Assembly (NCBI GenBank): GCA_017979445.1
Contig: CM030706.1
Coordinates: 12,882,967 to 12,946,966 of the forward strand
From: Akebia trifoliata
Taxonomy: Eukaryota > Streptophyta > Magnoliopsida > Ranunculales > Lardizabalaceae
Length of the DNA stretch: 64,000 nucleotides
Direction: 5' to 3'
In this document: one piece after another, positions 1-10,173 of the stretch
How positions within the stretch are numbered: position 1 is the first letter of the stretch
Layout of the letters: each line of letters begins with the position of its first letter
Notes under the pieces: model-generated
Seen by the model: only the letters and a program-made list of their open reading frames with translations
Databases searched by the model: none
What the model was told of the DNA's origin: nothing
Translations under genes and position numbers: made by a program

Positions 1-878
1 CAAGCAGCCAGCCCAAGTCAGCATCCTAGGACTAATACAAAAATCAGAAGAGCACCAAGAGGCATTGTTGAAAGTCCTAGGGGATCACATGTACCTTCGA
101 CCACGACACCAGCGCAGTTAGAGCAAACGGTCAGCCAGATCATGGCCTCCAATCCTATTATCTTCACAGAAATGATGAGTTTACACCTGAAGGAACGGGG
201 CACGTCGAGCCACTAAACATTATGGTCATATGCAAGGGCATGATGGTCGCCAGGGTGTTGATTGACAACGGCTCAGCGCTTAATGTTTGTCCACTTGAGA
301 CCTTCCGAAAGCTGAACGCCGATTGGTCGCATGTGAAACCCAATAACAAGGTCGTCCGAGGCTTCGATAGTTCGAGAAGGGACTCGCTGGGCGAAGTAGA
401 CCTACCAATCACAATAGGCCCATGTACGTTCGAAGTAACGTTCGAGGTCATGGAGATACCAACGACATTCAACTTACTATTGGGTAGACCATGGATCCAT
501 ACTGCCGGGGCTGTGCCTTCCTCATTGCACCAAAGAGTCAAATTTATCATGGGGCAGAGGATGATATCAGTATTGGCAGAGAACCTTATTCCAGCTGGGA
601 GAGCCCCAGACGTGCCTTTCATTGATATCGAAATGACAAAGGACAAGGCACTCTACCATTCGTACCAATTCGCGGCTGTCAACCACATCGAGAAGGGAAA
701 GGAGAAGGTAAAGGCAAAGCTATCGAGAGCGAACCTTATGGTTGGTCGGGTCATGAAAGGGGAGGTTACCGGCCCAAGCAAGGTGGGACCAGGGGGAAGA
801 GGAAGAGCTACACCAGTCGAAGCAAGCAAATATACTCCTTATTTTGGTCTAGGGTTCAGGCCCACAAAAAGGATATAG
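1..878 (+). pseudogene. Gag-pol junction and aspartic protease of element A
   Basis: From base 2 the reading begins KQPAQVSILGLIQKS, a conserved stretch just before the Tat protease. It shifts frame near 100 and again near 170. The frame open at 222-878 carries the retropepsin domain. The catalytic motif is VLIDNGS at residues 12-18 of this frame: Tat proteases use DNG where others have DTG or DSG. The second conserved core, LLLGRPWIH, lies near residues 88-96. In an active element the enzyme cuts the Gag-Pol polyprotein in the virus-like particle. The tail after residue 140 is lysine-rich and leads into the RT linker. Domain confidence is high, but the copy is non-functional because of the upstream shifts. 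Confidence 0.85.
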
Positions 879-1059
879 CAGAAATGAAAGAAAAGAAAAA
901 GAACTTCGACTAGCAAGAAAGCAAAATCGGGAATCGAATGTTTGGAACCCGGGCCGAGTCCCTCACATTAGTGTTAGTTTCTCAAAGTCCCATATCAGAC
1001 CCGACAACTTATCAGAACCACCACGGGCAAAAAGGGTAAAAACGGTAAATATCGCACCA

Positions 1060-1966
1060 ATGCACAAAGACCCAATCGTCGAGTCCCAATCATCCTTCGT
1101 AGAAGGCATTGACGTTTTGTTCAATGGGGATTCCGAGGAAAGTCCATCGGAGACCGCTCCAAAATCCATCAAAGTAGAAATCATTACCAGCCAAGGGAAC
1201 GAATCACCTTTTCCCACCGGCATTGACTGGGCATCAGTCGTCATCCCACCGAGTTTGGGAGGGACTGTGCCCCAACCTGACAACAACAAAGATCAATCGG
1301 AGATCATGGTTATCTCCGAACCACCAATCGAATCATCCAACAATCACTTTCACATCTCATTCGACCCCTCAGAGAAGGGGAAACTCTAACAATGGGAAGA
1401 ATTCCCTCTAACCCTTGAGGCTACCATAGCCTCCAAAAAAAAACGTCGTTAGGCAACATCAGTTTGCCCGAGGATCATAACGAGCCCTCGTCCTCGGGTA
1501 AAGACTGTTTTGAGGGCTCCCTATCTTTACTAATGCATGATTGTTCTTCTTATTTCAGATGTCCGGAAAATAGCACTCAAAAATCAAAAAAATCAAAATT
1601 CTTCAAAAATCAAAAAAATCAAAAAGTCTACAAAAAATCAAAAAACTTTCAAAATCTCAAAAAATAGATATATTCCAAAAACCAAAAAAAGAGTTTTCAC
1701 AGAATTTAAGGGATTTGTCTCAATCGAATGGACCCTTGGACAGAACAGAATATGAAAAGGATGAGTATGACTTCGATCTCGAACTCGACTTCGATCTCAT
1801 GGGAATTGAGGAAGAGTCTGAGGACGAAGTGGAATACCCTCCTAAAGAAATCAAGGACCTGTTAGAACGACATGAAAAAGGTGTTCAGCCAAACATTGAG
1901 GATACAGACTCAGTTAATCTCGGCACTGAAGATGACCCACGTGTTGTAAAAATCGAGCCTTGTTAA
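1060..1966 (+). pseudogene. Protease-RT linker of element A (decayed)
   Basis: Two open stretches, 1060-1389 and 1715-1966, are separated by A-rich, frame-broken sequence (1400-1700, many AAAATC runs). The second is very acidic (EEESEDEVEYP) and ends ...DLLERHEKG...VNLGTEDDPRVVKIE, the conserved segment that precedes the RT domain in Tat elements. It joins the RT amino end (from 1987) through a stop and a frame change. No catalytic role is expected; it is a spacer between protease and RT. Confidence 0.6.
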
Positions 1967-1986
1967 CCCCTCAGCAAAAAGAAGAA

Positions 1987-3022
1987 ATGATTGAACTATT
2001 GCGTAACTATCAAGACATCTTCGCCTGGTCCTACAAAGATATGCCCGGTTTGGACACGGATCTTGTTGTTCATAAGTTGCCGATCGCACCTGGGCAAGCC
2101 GATCAAGCAAAATTTAAGAAGACTTAAGCCAGAATGGACACTCAAAGTCAAAGACGAAGTGATGAAACAGTTTCAAGCAGGATTTCTCTCGCAGTCTCCA
2201 CGTACCCCGAATGGCTAGCCAATGTCGTTCCGGTACCAAAGAAGGACGGGAAAGTACGAATGTGTGTCGACTATCGGGATTTGAACAAAGCCAGTCCTAA
2301 GGACGATTTTCCATTACCTCACATCGACACTCTAGTCGATAGCACAGCAGGGCATGGTATGTTCTCATTCATGGATGGGTTCTCTGGGTACAATCAGATA
2401 AAAATGGCAGAAGAAGACCAAGAGAAGACAGCATTCATTACACCCTGGGGCACTTTTCATTACAAAGTCATGCCATTTGGGCTTAAAAACGCAGGGGCAA
2501 CCTACCAACGTGCAATGACGGCTTTATTCCACGATATGATCCACAAGGAAATGGAAGTCTATGTAGATGATATGATCGCTAAATCAGGCATAGAAGAAGA
2601 TCATCTGATAAATCTCAAGAAACTGTTCGACAGGCTAAGAAGTACAGCTTAAGGCTCAATCCAGCAAAGTGTGTCTTTGGGACAACATCAGGCAAACTAT
2701 TGGGCTTCATCGTTAGTAGAAGAGGCATTGAGATAGATCCAGCAAAGACCAAGTACATTCTTGAAATGAAAGCACCGGTATCAGAAAAGGATGTCCGAGC
2801 ATTTCTGGGTAGAATACAATATATCAGCAGATTCATCGCACAACTCACGCCTATCTGTGAACCAGTATTTAAGCTACTCAGAAAAGATATGCCGAAAGCA
2901 TGGAATGAAGACTGTCAAGAAGCTTTCGACAAGATAAAGAAATATCTGCTCAATCCACCAGTTTTGGTTCCTCCTATGCCAGGACGACCTTTACTGATGT
3001 ACATCTCGGTGCAAGAACGTCT
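1987..3022 (+). pseudogene. Reverse transcriptase domain of element A
   Basis: The amino end MIELLRNYQDIFAWSYKD and the palm motifs CVDYRDLNKASPKD, FMDGFSGYNQIKM, TPWGTFHYKVMPFG and VYVDDMIAKS (YVDD at 2560-2571) are all readable. After that come thumb and connection sequences such as FLGRIQYISRFIAQL and EAFDKIKKYLL. At least four single-base shifts are needed to follow it, near 2095, 2195, 2640 and 3020. RT would copy the element RNA to cDNA. The motif order and the Tat-specific spelling make the lineage call firm; the gene is dead. Confidence 0.9.
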
Positions 3023-3460
3023 ATGGGCTGTGTACTGGGGCAACATGATGAGTCAGGCAGAAAAGAACAAGCCATTTACTATCTTAGCAAAAAGTTCACT
3101 GATTATGAGGCGAAGTATTCGGCACTCAAGAAGACTTGCTGCGCATTGGTCTGGGCATCCCAACGACTACGCCACTATCTCCTCAGCTACTCGACCATGC
3201 TCATTGCTCGAATGGACCCGCTCAAGTACCTCTTCGAAAAACCAGCACTAACGGGTCGTACTGTAAAATGGCAATTACTATTATCTGAGTTCGACATCAC
3301 CTATGTCACTCAAAGGGCCATAAAAGGGCAAGCCATTGCCGACCATTTAGCCAAGCATCCATTGCCTGATTACGAACCATTGAAGACAAACTTTCCTGAC
3401 GAAGCCATATTGCTCACTGAGATTGAAGACGATGACGAAGAACCAGGCTGGAGAAATGTA
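3023..3460 (+). pseudogene. First RNase H domain (gypsy type) of element A
   Basis: This frame starts MGCVLGQHDESGRKEQAIYY, then FTDYEAKYSALKKTCCALVW and MDPLKYLFEKPALTGR. That is the ordinary gypsy RNase H and tether next to RT, which removes the RNA template strand. In Tat elements this first domain often loses catalytic residues and acts as a connection domain, because a second RNase H follows. The frame ends in an acidic linker (EIEDDDEEPGW) and shifts near 3455 into the second RNase H. Confidence 0.8.
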
Positions 3461-3830
3461 CTTTGACGGGGCAGCAAATCAGAAGGGGAACGGAATAGGG
3501 GCAGTCTTGATCAAACCAGATGGGTCCCACGTGCCAATTGCAATCAGACTGAAGTTCCAATGTTCTAACACAACAACGAGCTGAATACGAAGCATGCATA
3601 GCAGGGTTGAAAGCAGCACTAGATCTCGAGGTAGATGAGATCGATGTTTTCGGAGACTCGAGCCTAGTAGTCTATCAGACAACTGGAGAATGGAAGACCC
3701 GAGAACAGAGATTGATCCCTTACCATGAGTATCTCGAAGAGCTAAGCTCATGCTTCGATAGAATCTCATTCACTTATATGCCGAGAGCTAAGAATCAATT
3801 TGCTGATGCACTAGCAACGCTCGCTTCCAT
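3455..3830 (+). pseudogene. Second, archaeal-like RNase H of element A
   Basis: The domain begins MYFDGAANQKGNGIGAVLI. It continues, after a shift near 3570, with AEYEACIAGLKAALDLEV, VFGDSSLVVYQ and AKNQFADALATLASM. These supply the four acidic active-site positions of RNase H: D in YFDGA, E in AEYEAC, D in FGDSS and D in FADALA. A second RNase H of this kind between the gypsy RNase H and integrase is a known trait of the Tat lineage. The catalytic residues survive although the frame is broken. Confidence 0.85.
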
Positions 3831-3849
3831 GATCAGTATCTCAGAAGAC

Positions 3850-5181
3850 TTATCATTGACCCTATTGAGATTGGACTTCAATGAGCCAGCTTACTGCCTA
3901 CCCGTCGAAGTTGAAGAATCTGAAGAAAAGCCTTGGTACTCAGACATCAAAGCCTATCTCGAAGATCGAACTCTCCCATCAAACGCAACGTCTAATAATC
4001 GAAGGACTATTCAGAAGCTAGCAGGCCAATTCTTCCTAAGCAATGGCATTTTGTACAAGAAATCACATCATGAAGTCTTACTCCGATGTGTGGCAGAAAT
4101 AGAAGCAAAACGACTAATAGAAATCGTACATGGTGGAGTCTGCGGACCTCACATGAATGGTCACATGCTTGCTAAGAAGATCATGAGAATGGGATATTAC
4201 TGGACAACAATGGAAAGTGATTGCTATCAACATGTCCGTAAATGCCATCTCTGCCAGATTTATGCCAATAAGATCAACGCGCCACCTTCAGAGTTGCACA
4301 ATATGACTACTCCTTGGCCCTTCTCACTTTGGGGCATGGACGTTATTGGACAGATTTCGCAAAAAGCTTCAAATGGGCACCGCTTCATCCTAGTCGCTAT
4401 CGATTACTTTACGAAATGGGTAGAAGCAGCTTCTTATGCAAATGTCACCAAGAGCACTGTTTTGAAGTTTGTTAAGAACAATATCATCTGCAGATACGGA
4501 CTCCCTAGTGGTTGGTAACCGACAACGCCAAGAATTTCAAGAATAGAGACATGATCAAGATGTGCGAAGACTTCCAAATCACTCATCACAACTCTGTACC
4601 GTATAGACCCAAAATGAACGGAGCAGTTGAAGCTGCCAACAAAAACATCAAAAGAATCATCGAGAAAATGGCAGTCACTTACAAGGATTGGCACGACATG
4701 TTGCCTTTCGCCCTTCACGCTTATCGGACTTCATTTCGAACCTCAACTGGGGCAACTCCGTACTCATTGGTGTATGGAATGGAAGCAGTCTTACCCGTCG
4801 AGGTTGAGATTCCCTCCTCTCCGAATCTTAAAAGAAGCAGAGTTGGATGAAACAGAATGGGTTCAAGCCCGATTTGATCAACTAAATCTGATAGAGGAAA
4901 AACGTCTCGCAGCTATTTGTCATGGCCAAATCTATCAGAGACGAATCGCACGGGCCTACAACAAGAAAGTCAAACCTCAAAATTTCTCACCAGGAGACCT
5001 TGTCTTGAAAAAGATCTTACCGATACAAGAAGATGCTAGGGGAAAATTCAAACCAAATTACGAGGGACCATTCATTGTGCAGAAGGTGATGACGGGAGGA
5101 GCTTTGATCCTTACAGAAATGGACGGACAAGTCTTCCCTCAACCGATCAATGCTGACACTGTCAAAAAATACTACGCCTAA
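3850..5181 (+). pseudogene. Integrase of element A
   Basis: The zinc-binding HHCC module is visible (HGGVCGPHMNGHMLAKK ... CHLCQIYA, about 4130-4265). The DDE core follows: D in WGMDVIG (about 4335), D in VTDNAKNF (about 4515, just after a shift) and E in GAVEAANKN (about 4630). The carboxyl end contains FSPGDLVLKKILP and KFKPNYEGPFIV, the GPY/F-type tail, and stops at 5179-5181. Frame changes fall near 4511 and 4815. Integrase would insert the cDNA and make 5-bp target duplications. No chromodomain is seen, as expected for Tat. Confidence 0.9.
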
Positions 5182-5984
5182 GATCTGACCATGAGATGAC
5201 GAAAGGCCATCTTTGCTATCCCAAACAAATTATCTAACCCTAGTCAACCCCTTTGAGCCATCACGTTCATTTCACAACCTAAGACTGGGGCAAGTCAACG
5301 TTAAAAAAAAAAAAAATCAATCAAAAGTCAAAGTACCAAGTTACTCCTGGCCCGCATGAGGATAAACTGTGAACGGCTAAAATACAAAAAAATCAAAAAA
5401 TTCAAAAACTCGGACACTTGATCTGAGCTCGACCCAAATCTCCAAGCCTAAACAAGTTCGAGAGACGCTGGGAGGAGACATAGATCACCTTTTCGAAACA
5501 AAATAGACGAACCCCAAGTCTAACCCACCCACTCTAGACGAACCTACCTTAACCTTTTTGTACCTTTCCACTACACTCAGCCTTAGCCAACACTTCGTCC
5601 CATTAAAAGTCCTTTCGGATCAGGGAATGTTCTAAGGCATCATAATGACGGTGGCAGCACCAATGATCTGGCAGCTTGATCTGGACCTCAAGTCTTATTA
5701 GTCGTTGGAAGACGCGAGAGGGGACTCCAGGTAGGAAATTCGAAAAAAAAGAGTACTCGAAGTATAGAGTAGCCGATCTTGCGGCTCAACTTGAGTTGCC
5801 GAACCACGAATAGTCGTCAGCAAATTCGAGAGGGGAATCCAGATCTGTTACTCAAGAAAGAGTGCCACTACAAGAGTAGAGTCACCGATCTCGCAGCTCA
5901 ACTTAAGTCACCAAGCCACAAAGACACAGAGGCTCCAAACAAGATCTGTAATGAAAAAAAATATATATATCTAAAAAATACAAG

Positions 5985-6144
5985 CATAGTCTGAAAGGGC
6001 ATAGTGAAAACCCGAAAGGGCGCTATGAGTAAAAAAATCAGACTATGGCAAGATCAAAGCCACCGGCACGATGAAAACCCAAAAAGGCATCGATGCGCAA
6101 AAATGTGGAAATCGGGTCTGGTGAAAATCGTAACTGGCACCAGA
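5985..6144 (+). other. Cluster of three AAAA-bulge hairpins (candidate structured RNA)
   Basis: Three successive foldbacks share one plan: a 5-7 bp outer stem, AAAA on the 5' side, a 10-nt inner segment, then the closing strand. Hairpin 1 has stem CATAGTG (6000-6006) with CGCTATG (6021-6027) and inner CCCGAAAGGG. It is nested in a perfect 10-bp pair, CATAGTCTGA (5985-5994) with TCAGACTATG (6038-6047). Hairpin 2 has CGATG (6069-6073) with CATCG (6088-6092). Hairpin 3 has TCTGGTG (6117-6123) with CACCAGA (6138-6144). The stems differ but each pairs. The same plan recurs in element D (36243-36411). Function unknown. Confidence 0.6.
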
Positions 6145-6671
6145 GGCAATAAGGGGACCAAAAAAAATGTAAATACAAAAAACAAAAAAAACAAAAAAAA
6201 AGGGACTCCTGGCCCGCATGAGTATAAACTGTGAACGGCGAAAATTTCCCAAAATCCTAAGTCCCATTGCTCGATCGATATTCACCCAGCACTGGGGCAC
6301 TGGGGATGACTCTAAAAAGAGCCTGAGAACTGCTGACATCTATATCCTCAGTAGTTGGCAAAAACACAAATATCATCGAGATAACAAAGATTTTTCAAGA
6401 GTCTTCATATTTTGGATCTACAATATCTATTCGACAAAGACAAATCACCAAAAATTCAAATGTTTTCAAAACTACTATTTTGGCCGATGATGAAAATCTA
6501 GGACTTATTCAAACATCATGTTTTCAAAGCAATAGATACACCTGAGGCCAAGTAAGTAAAAAACCTATTTTCCTTCCATTTCAAAAAGTTTCACATTACA
6601 TTTTGTAAACACAAAAAAAAATAATAAACAAAAATAAAAAGAAATAAAAAAAACAGAAAAAATAGTGCCAA

Positions 6672-7112
6672 TCACACATCTCGCCGAGAAATGAAGAAGG
6701 AATCGAGTCTCTCTTCTAAGGCGCGAATGCGGGCAGCTTGTCCCATCATTACCACCTTAGCATCGGAAGCATCACAACTCACCAGGTAGGATGCAAAGGC
6801 ATCAAAACAGGGACCTTGAGCAAGTCTCTCCCGAAGATCATCAATCTCTACCCTCAGAATGGAAGACTCTTCAATCCTCAAAGACTCGAGTCGAGCTATC
6901 TGGTCCTTCAAATCATTCTCAGAACGTAGCCAAATCTTCTCAATCCGCTTATGAGACACCTTCATCTCCGCCAGTCGATCACGGTGGTCAGAGGAATGAA
7001 AACCAGAAGACCTCATTTGAACTGAAGACGTGGCACAAGTTCTTTCAGCAATCTGTTGTTGCATCCAAGTTGGTGTTTTGGAAAAGAATAACCCGGAAAT
7101 ACGGTTGATCAA
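6672..7112 (-). CDS. Antisense ORF of element A, coiled-coil-like
   Basis: A 146-residue reading frame runs opposite to pol, between integrase and the 3' LTR. Its middle is rich in E, R, L and K with heptad-like spacing (DLKDQIARLESL, SILRVEIDDLRERLA, AARIRALEERLDSF), which suggests a coiled coil. No catalytic motif or signal peptide is seen. Antisense ORFs at this position are reported for Tat-lineage elements, so it is probably a lineage-specific accessory gene and not chance. The sequence upstream on the minus strand (about 7112-7200) also reads protein-like in another frame (RLEKAWKSVVTLDQ), so the real start may lie further out and be frameshifted. Function unknown. Confidence 0.5.
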   Translation of the reverse strand: MINRISGLFFSKTPTWMQQQIAERTCATSSVQMRSSGFHSSDHRDRLAEMKVSHKRIEKIWLRSENDLKDQIARLESLRIEESSILRVEIDDLRERLAQGPCFDAFASYLVSCDASDAKVVMMGQAARIRALEERLDSFFISRRDV

Positions 7113-7248
7113 GAGTCACCACGCTCTTCCAAGCTTTCTCTAACCGATTACGTAATTGCCATGAGAGGGGAGAAGAAGATGAAGAGAAGGAAACGAATCA
7201 AAATAGCCAAGTGAACACTTGCGCGACGTTTTGAATATAAAATGTTCT

Positions 7249-7390
7249 GGTCTGTGCATGAAGCACGGACTGAATTAAGTTCGCGAAGTCCGTGCTTCAT
7301 GCACGGACCGAAAATGTTTAAACAGAGTCCGTGTTTGAAGCACAGACCTAAAAAAAAAGTTTAAATAGTCCGTGCTTCAAAAACGGACCA
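7249..7390. repeat. Palindromic 22-nt repeat cluster
   Basis: Left arm 7249-7270 and right arm 7288-7309 are reverse complements at 21 of 22 positions (core GTCCGTGCTTCATGCAC), separated by a 17-nt loop. Two further, more diverged copies of the same motif follow at about 7326-7348 and 7368-7390. The arrangement could form a strong RNA hairpin in the transcript of element A. Confidence 0.65.
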
Positions 7391-7765
7391 CAAAAAAAAA
7401 ATCAAATAAAGCAAATAAAGCAAAAAAACAAAAAACAAAAAACAAAAAACAAAAAACAAAAACAAAAAAATCACAAGTCAAAATGGTATTCTTGCAAAAG
7501 CCAAAATCAATTGCTTAAAGACTCGTTTGAAAATACTTAAGTCAAAGTTTTTTTCAAACCATCACAAATCTAAGGCCTCACACGAGCTCCGCGCCACGAG
7601 GTCGAGGAAATCAACCGGCACCCTGTCAGACCCCGTGCTTGGGTAGCCATCTCTCAACCATCAAATCAAATCGGTGTTTTCAAAAACTTGTCTGAGCAAA
7701 ATCCTCGGACCCGCACAAATCAGGGTTTCGTCTATTCTTTGCAGTTCTTTGCACGCAACTCCTGC

Positions 7766-7774
7766 AAAGAGGGG
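7766..7774 (+). promoter_or_regulatory. Polypurine tract of element A
   Basis: AAAGAGGGG followed by CAGC lies four bases before the 3' LTR start TGTAGACACC. A purine run here primes plus-strand DNA synthesis. The same AAAGAGGGG, followed by CATC, precedes the 3' LTR of element D at 38294-38302. Confidence 0.85.
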
Positions 7775-7778
7775 CAGC

Positions 7779-9596
7779 TGTAGACACCCGAATTTGAGCG
7801 GGCCCCTCGACGCAAGATGCCCCGAAAATCGAAAATGGGATGGGCCCCAAAGTCCAAACCTACAAACCCATTGCATTTTCCGTCAATAAATGTCTAAGGC
7901 TACTCACACGTAGCCCATGGACCCACACAACTCACCACTCCCTACATCCTAAATTCAACCCAATACTATTCTACTAAACCCAATCCATCCCAAAACCCAA
8001 TCCATCTAAAACCCAATTCAATCTAAACCCAATCCAACCTAAGCCCAACTCATAACCTAAGCCCAATTCATACCCAAACCCAATCCAACCTATCAATCTC
8101 ATTTAACCAAATCACCAACTCAATACACAAAATGACACATGTCATCACACACCCCCTCCCCCTCCTCATCTAATCAACCAACTCCATCACTTCCCTCCAA
8201 AAATCAACTCAACCCATAATCCTACCCTAATCTAACCTATTACCCATCCTCTCATCATCAACCACCAACATCATAACCCATAACCCTACCCTAACCTAAC
8301 CTATTCCCCTCCTCTCATCATCAACCACCAACATCATAACCCATACCCTACATACCCTAACCTATTCCCCATTCTCTAACACTATCAACCACCCACATCA
8401 CAACCCTATCTATCCATCACTTCCCTTAAAACACTCCCACAAAAATCATCTCAACCCATATCTCCTACCATCACCCCCATACTCTTCTCTCTAATCAACC
8501 AACCACCATCACCAATCAACCAATCTCTTCATCTCTCCATTTGCCACATGTCCATCATCATCCCTTCAATCCTCTCAAAATCAAACCATCACTACCCATC
8601 CCTCAAATCAAACACCACCTTACCTCTTCAACCATCTCAACACTCATTCTCCAAAAACTCTCTTACACCCATCACCATCACTCATCTCACCCCACCAAAC
8701 ACTCTACCCAAATGGATTTGGGTAAGATCCAAACCATTTGTGGGTTAAAACACAATCCATTTCCCTCATTACAAAACTACCCTTATTTCCCTCTCAAATT
8801 TCATACCCTTCTTCTTTCAAACTCAGGCCATTATCCCTTATTCTAATTCCCCACCCTATTATACCCTTAAAATAACCTCCCAACCTCTATAAAAAACCCC
8901 TCCATCTCCCCTCACCTCACCAACCTAATGAAAATTTGACAAAAAACCTCTAAAAAATCACACTCACCTCAACTCTCTACTCCTACTCTACTCTCAACAA
9001 CACCAACTCTCAACTCATCTCACAACTCTCAACTCTCAACCTTCTATCAAACAAGTCAAGCAAAGAAAAAAAGACTCATCAAAGAAAGTCCAAGGAAGTC
9101 AAGGAAGGTCAAGGTGGGTTCAACAAAAGGAATACCACCCTCCACATCCCCTCTTCTACTCCTCCCTTTTCCCACACATTTGCACACACCACCATGGGTT
9201 AAATCACCAAAGGGCCCCTTCTACACATAAGGGTGCCCTCAATGATTTGAACCAACATCGAAGCCCCTCACACTTGAGGACACATATCGATTTTCTTTCA
9301 TTTTTATTTTCTTTTTATTTCAAAAAATCGAATCCGAGGTTACCACATTACATGGATGGAGTAGGGTGCCTAACACCTTCCCTACTCCATAAATGGACCC
9401 CCTTACCTTTGAATCAAAGGTTGGACTGAATGTGTTCTATCCATACGTGAGTCATCAAACGTCTAAATGACATGCTTTTCAAAGAAAAATAATTTCGGGT
9501 GATCATTCACACCCCTTTCCGAAAATGAATGGTGGCGACTCCAAAACACCCCAAAGTGGAGGGATGTCTCAAAATATTGAAAATCTCGTGTCCACA
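7779..9596 (+). repeat. 3' LTR of element A (1818 bp)
   Basis: It begins TGTAGACACCCGAATTTGAG and ends GTGTCCACA, the TG...CA ends of an LTR. A second copy of the family lies at 41185-42961 as a solo LTR, and the shared region fixes both borders. The plus strand is strikingly C-rich and G-poor from about 7900 to 9050. A TATA-like CTATAAAAAA lies near 8886 and is probably the U3 promoter. The following bases 9597-9601 (CAAGC) would be one side of the target duplication; the other side is outside the window. Confidence 0.9.
8205..8372. repeat. Tandem repeats with telomere-like CCCTAACC units inside the LTR
   Basis: Three diverged units of about 65-80 bp share ACCCATAACCCTACCCTAAC, then CTCTCATCATCAACCACCAA. 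The solo LTR at 41185-42961 carries its own array of the same kind near 41600-41770. CCCTAA-like words come from the repeat unit; there is no regular 7-bp telomere array. Confidence 0.6.
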
Positions 9597-10173
9597 CAAG
9601 CTTCTCAAAAAGAATAAGCCAACAGTTTGGAATGAGCAATGTCAAAAGGCTTTCGACCAAGTCAAGGAGTATCTCTTGAACCTGCGTATTTTGGTTCCAC
9701 CTATACTAGGTGAACCACTTCTTCTTTATTTGTCAATCACAGAAGAAGCTATGGGATGCATGCTTGCATAGTATGACAAAAATACTCGCAAGAAAATGGT
9801 TATATATTACATCAGCAAAAAAATGTTAGAAAATGAACGAAAGTATTCGGCCCTCGAAAAAACTTGCTTAGCATTGGTATGGGCTACTCAGAGACTCCGG
9901 TACTATATGCTATCTCATTCAATTATCTTGTTATCTCGGATGGATCCTCTCAAGTATCTCTTCGAAAAACCAGTACTAACAGAGAGAACCGCACAATGGT
10001 TATTATTGTTATCAGAGTTTGATATTACGCATATTACACAGAAATCTATCAAGGGGAGAGTTGTGATAGAATACTTAGCAAATCACCCGGTAGTAGAAGG
10101 AATAAGGCATGTTGATCAGTTCCCAGATGAGAATATCTTGCACGTTAAAGAAGAACCGCAGAACCAAACATGA
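9597..10173 (+). pseudogene. RT connection and first RNase H of element B
   Basis: The reading goes from KLLKKNKPTVWNEQ through LLLYLSITEEAMGCMLA and a stop (9769-9771, TAG). It continues in frame as MVIYYISKKMLENERKYSALEKTCLALVW and MDPLKYLFEKPVLTER to a TGA near 10171. This is the gypsy-type RNase H plus tether. One frame holds throughout; only stop codons break it, unlike the indel-ridden element A. Confidence 0.8.

Larger units (their letters stand above)
5182..7778. other. Long post-pol region of element A
   Basis: About 2.6 kb without sense coding potential lies between the pol stop and the 3' LTR, as is usual for Tat/Ogre elements. It holds, in order: an A-rich stretch; a 35-nt direct repeat (5343-5377 and 6205-6239, one mismatch, containing CCTGGCCCGCATGAG); a roughly 113-bp partial duplication at about 5700-5915 (GCTCAACTTRAGT core); the hairpin cluster 5985-6144; an antisense ORF (6672-7112); a palindromic repeat cluster (7249-7390); A-rich simple sequence (7400-7480); and the polypurine tract. 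Confidence 0.7.
1..9596 (+). mobile_element. Element A: Tat/Ogre-type Ty3/gypsy LTR retrotransposon, 3' portion
   Basis: The stretch reads protease, RT, RNase H, second RNase H, integrase, long post-pol region, polypurine tract and 3' LTR, all on the plus strand. The RT core (DFPLPHIDTLVD, FMDGFSGYNQIKMA, VMPFGLKNAGATYQRAM, YVDD) and the second RNase H are signatures of the Tat lineage, which includes Ogre and Retand. The 5' LTR, leader and most of gag lie left of the window. The base right after the 3' LTR (9597) falls in the middle of a pol reading frame of another Tat-like element, so A is nested in element B. Pol has about eight frameshifts and few in-frame stops, so this copy cannot make its proteins. 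Confidence 0.93.

Noticed and set aside
164..646. 160-codon minus-strand open frame opposite the protease
   Set aside because: It is a shadow of the sense protease frame, which has clear DNG and LLLGRPW motifs.
6043..6339. 98-codon minus-strand open frame over the hairpin cluster
   Set aside because: It is rich in F and V from A-runs on the other strand, overlaps the structured repeats, and has no domain.
8541..8846. 101-codon open frame in the element A LTR
   Set aside because: Same composition effect. It lies in non-coding LTR sequence, and its reading is not conserved in the solo LTR copy.
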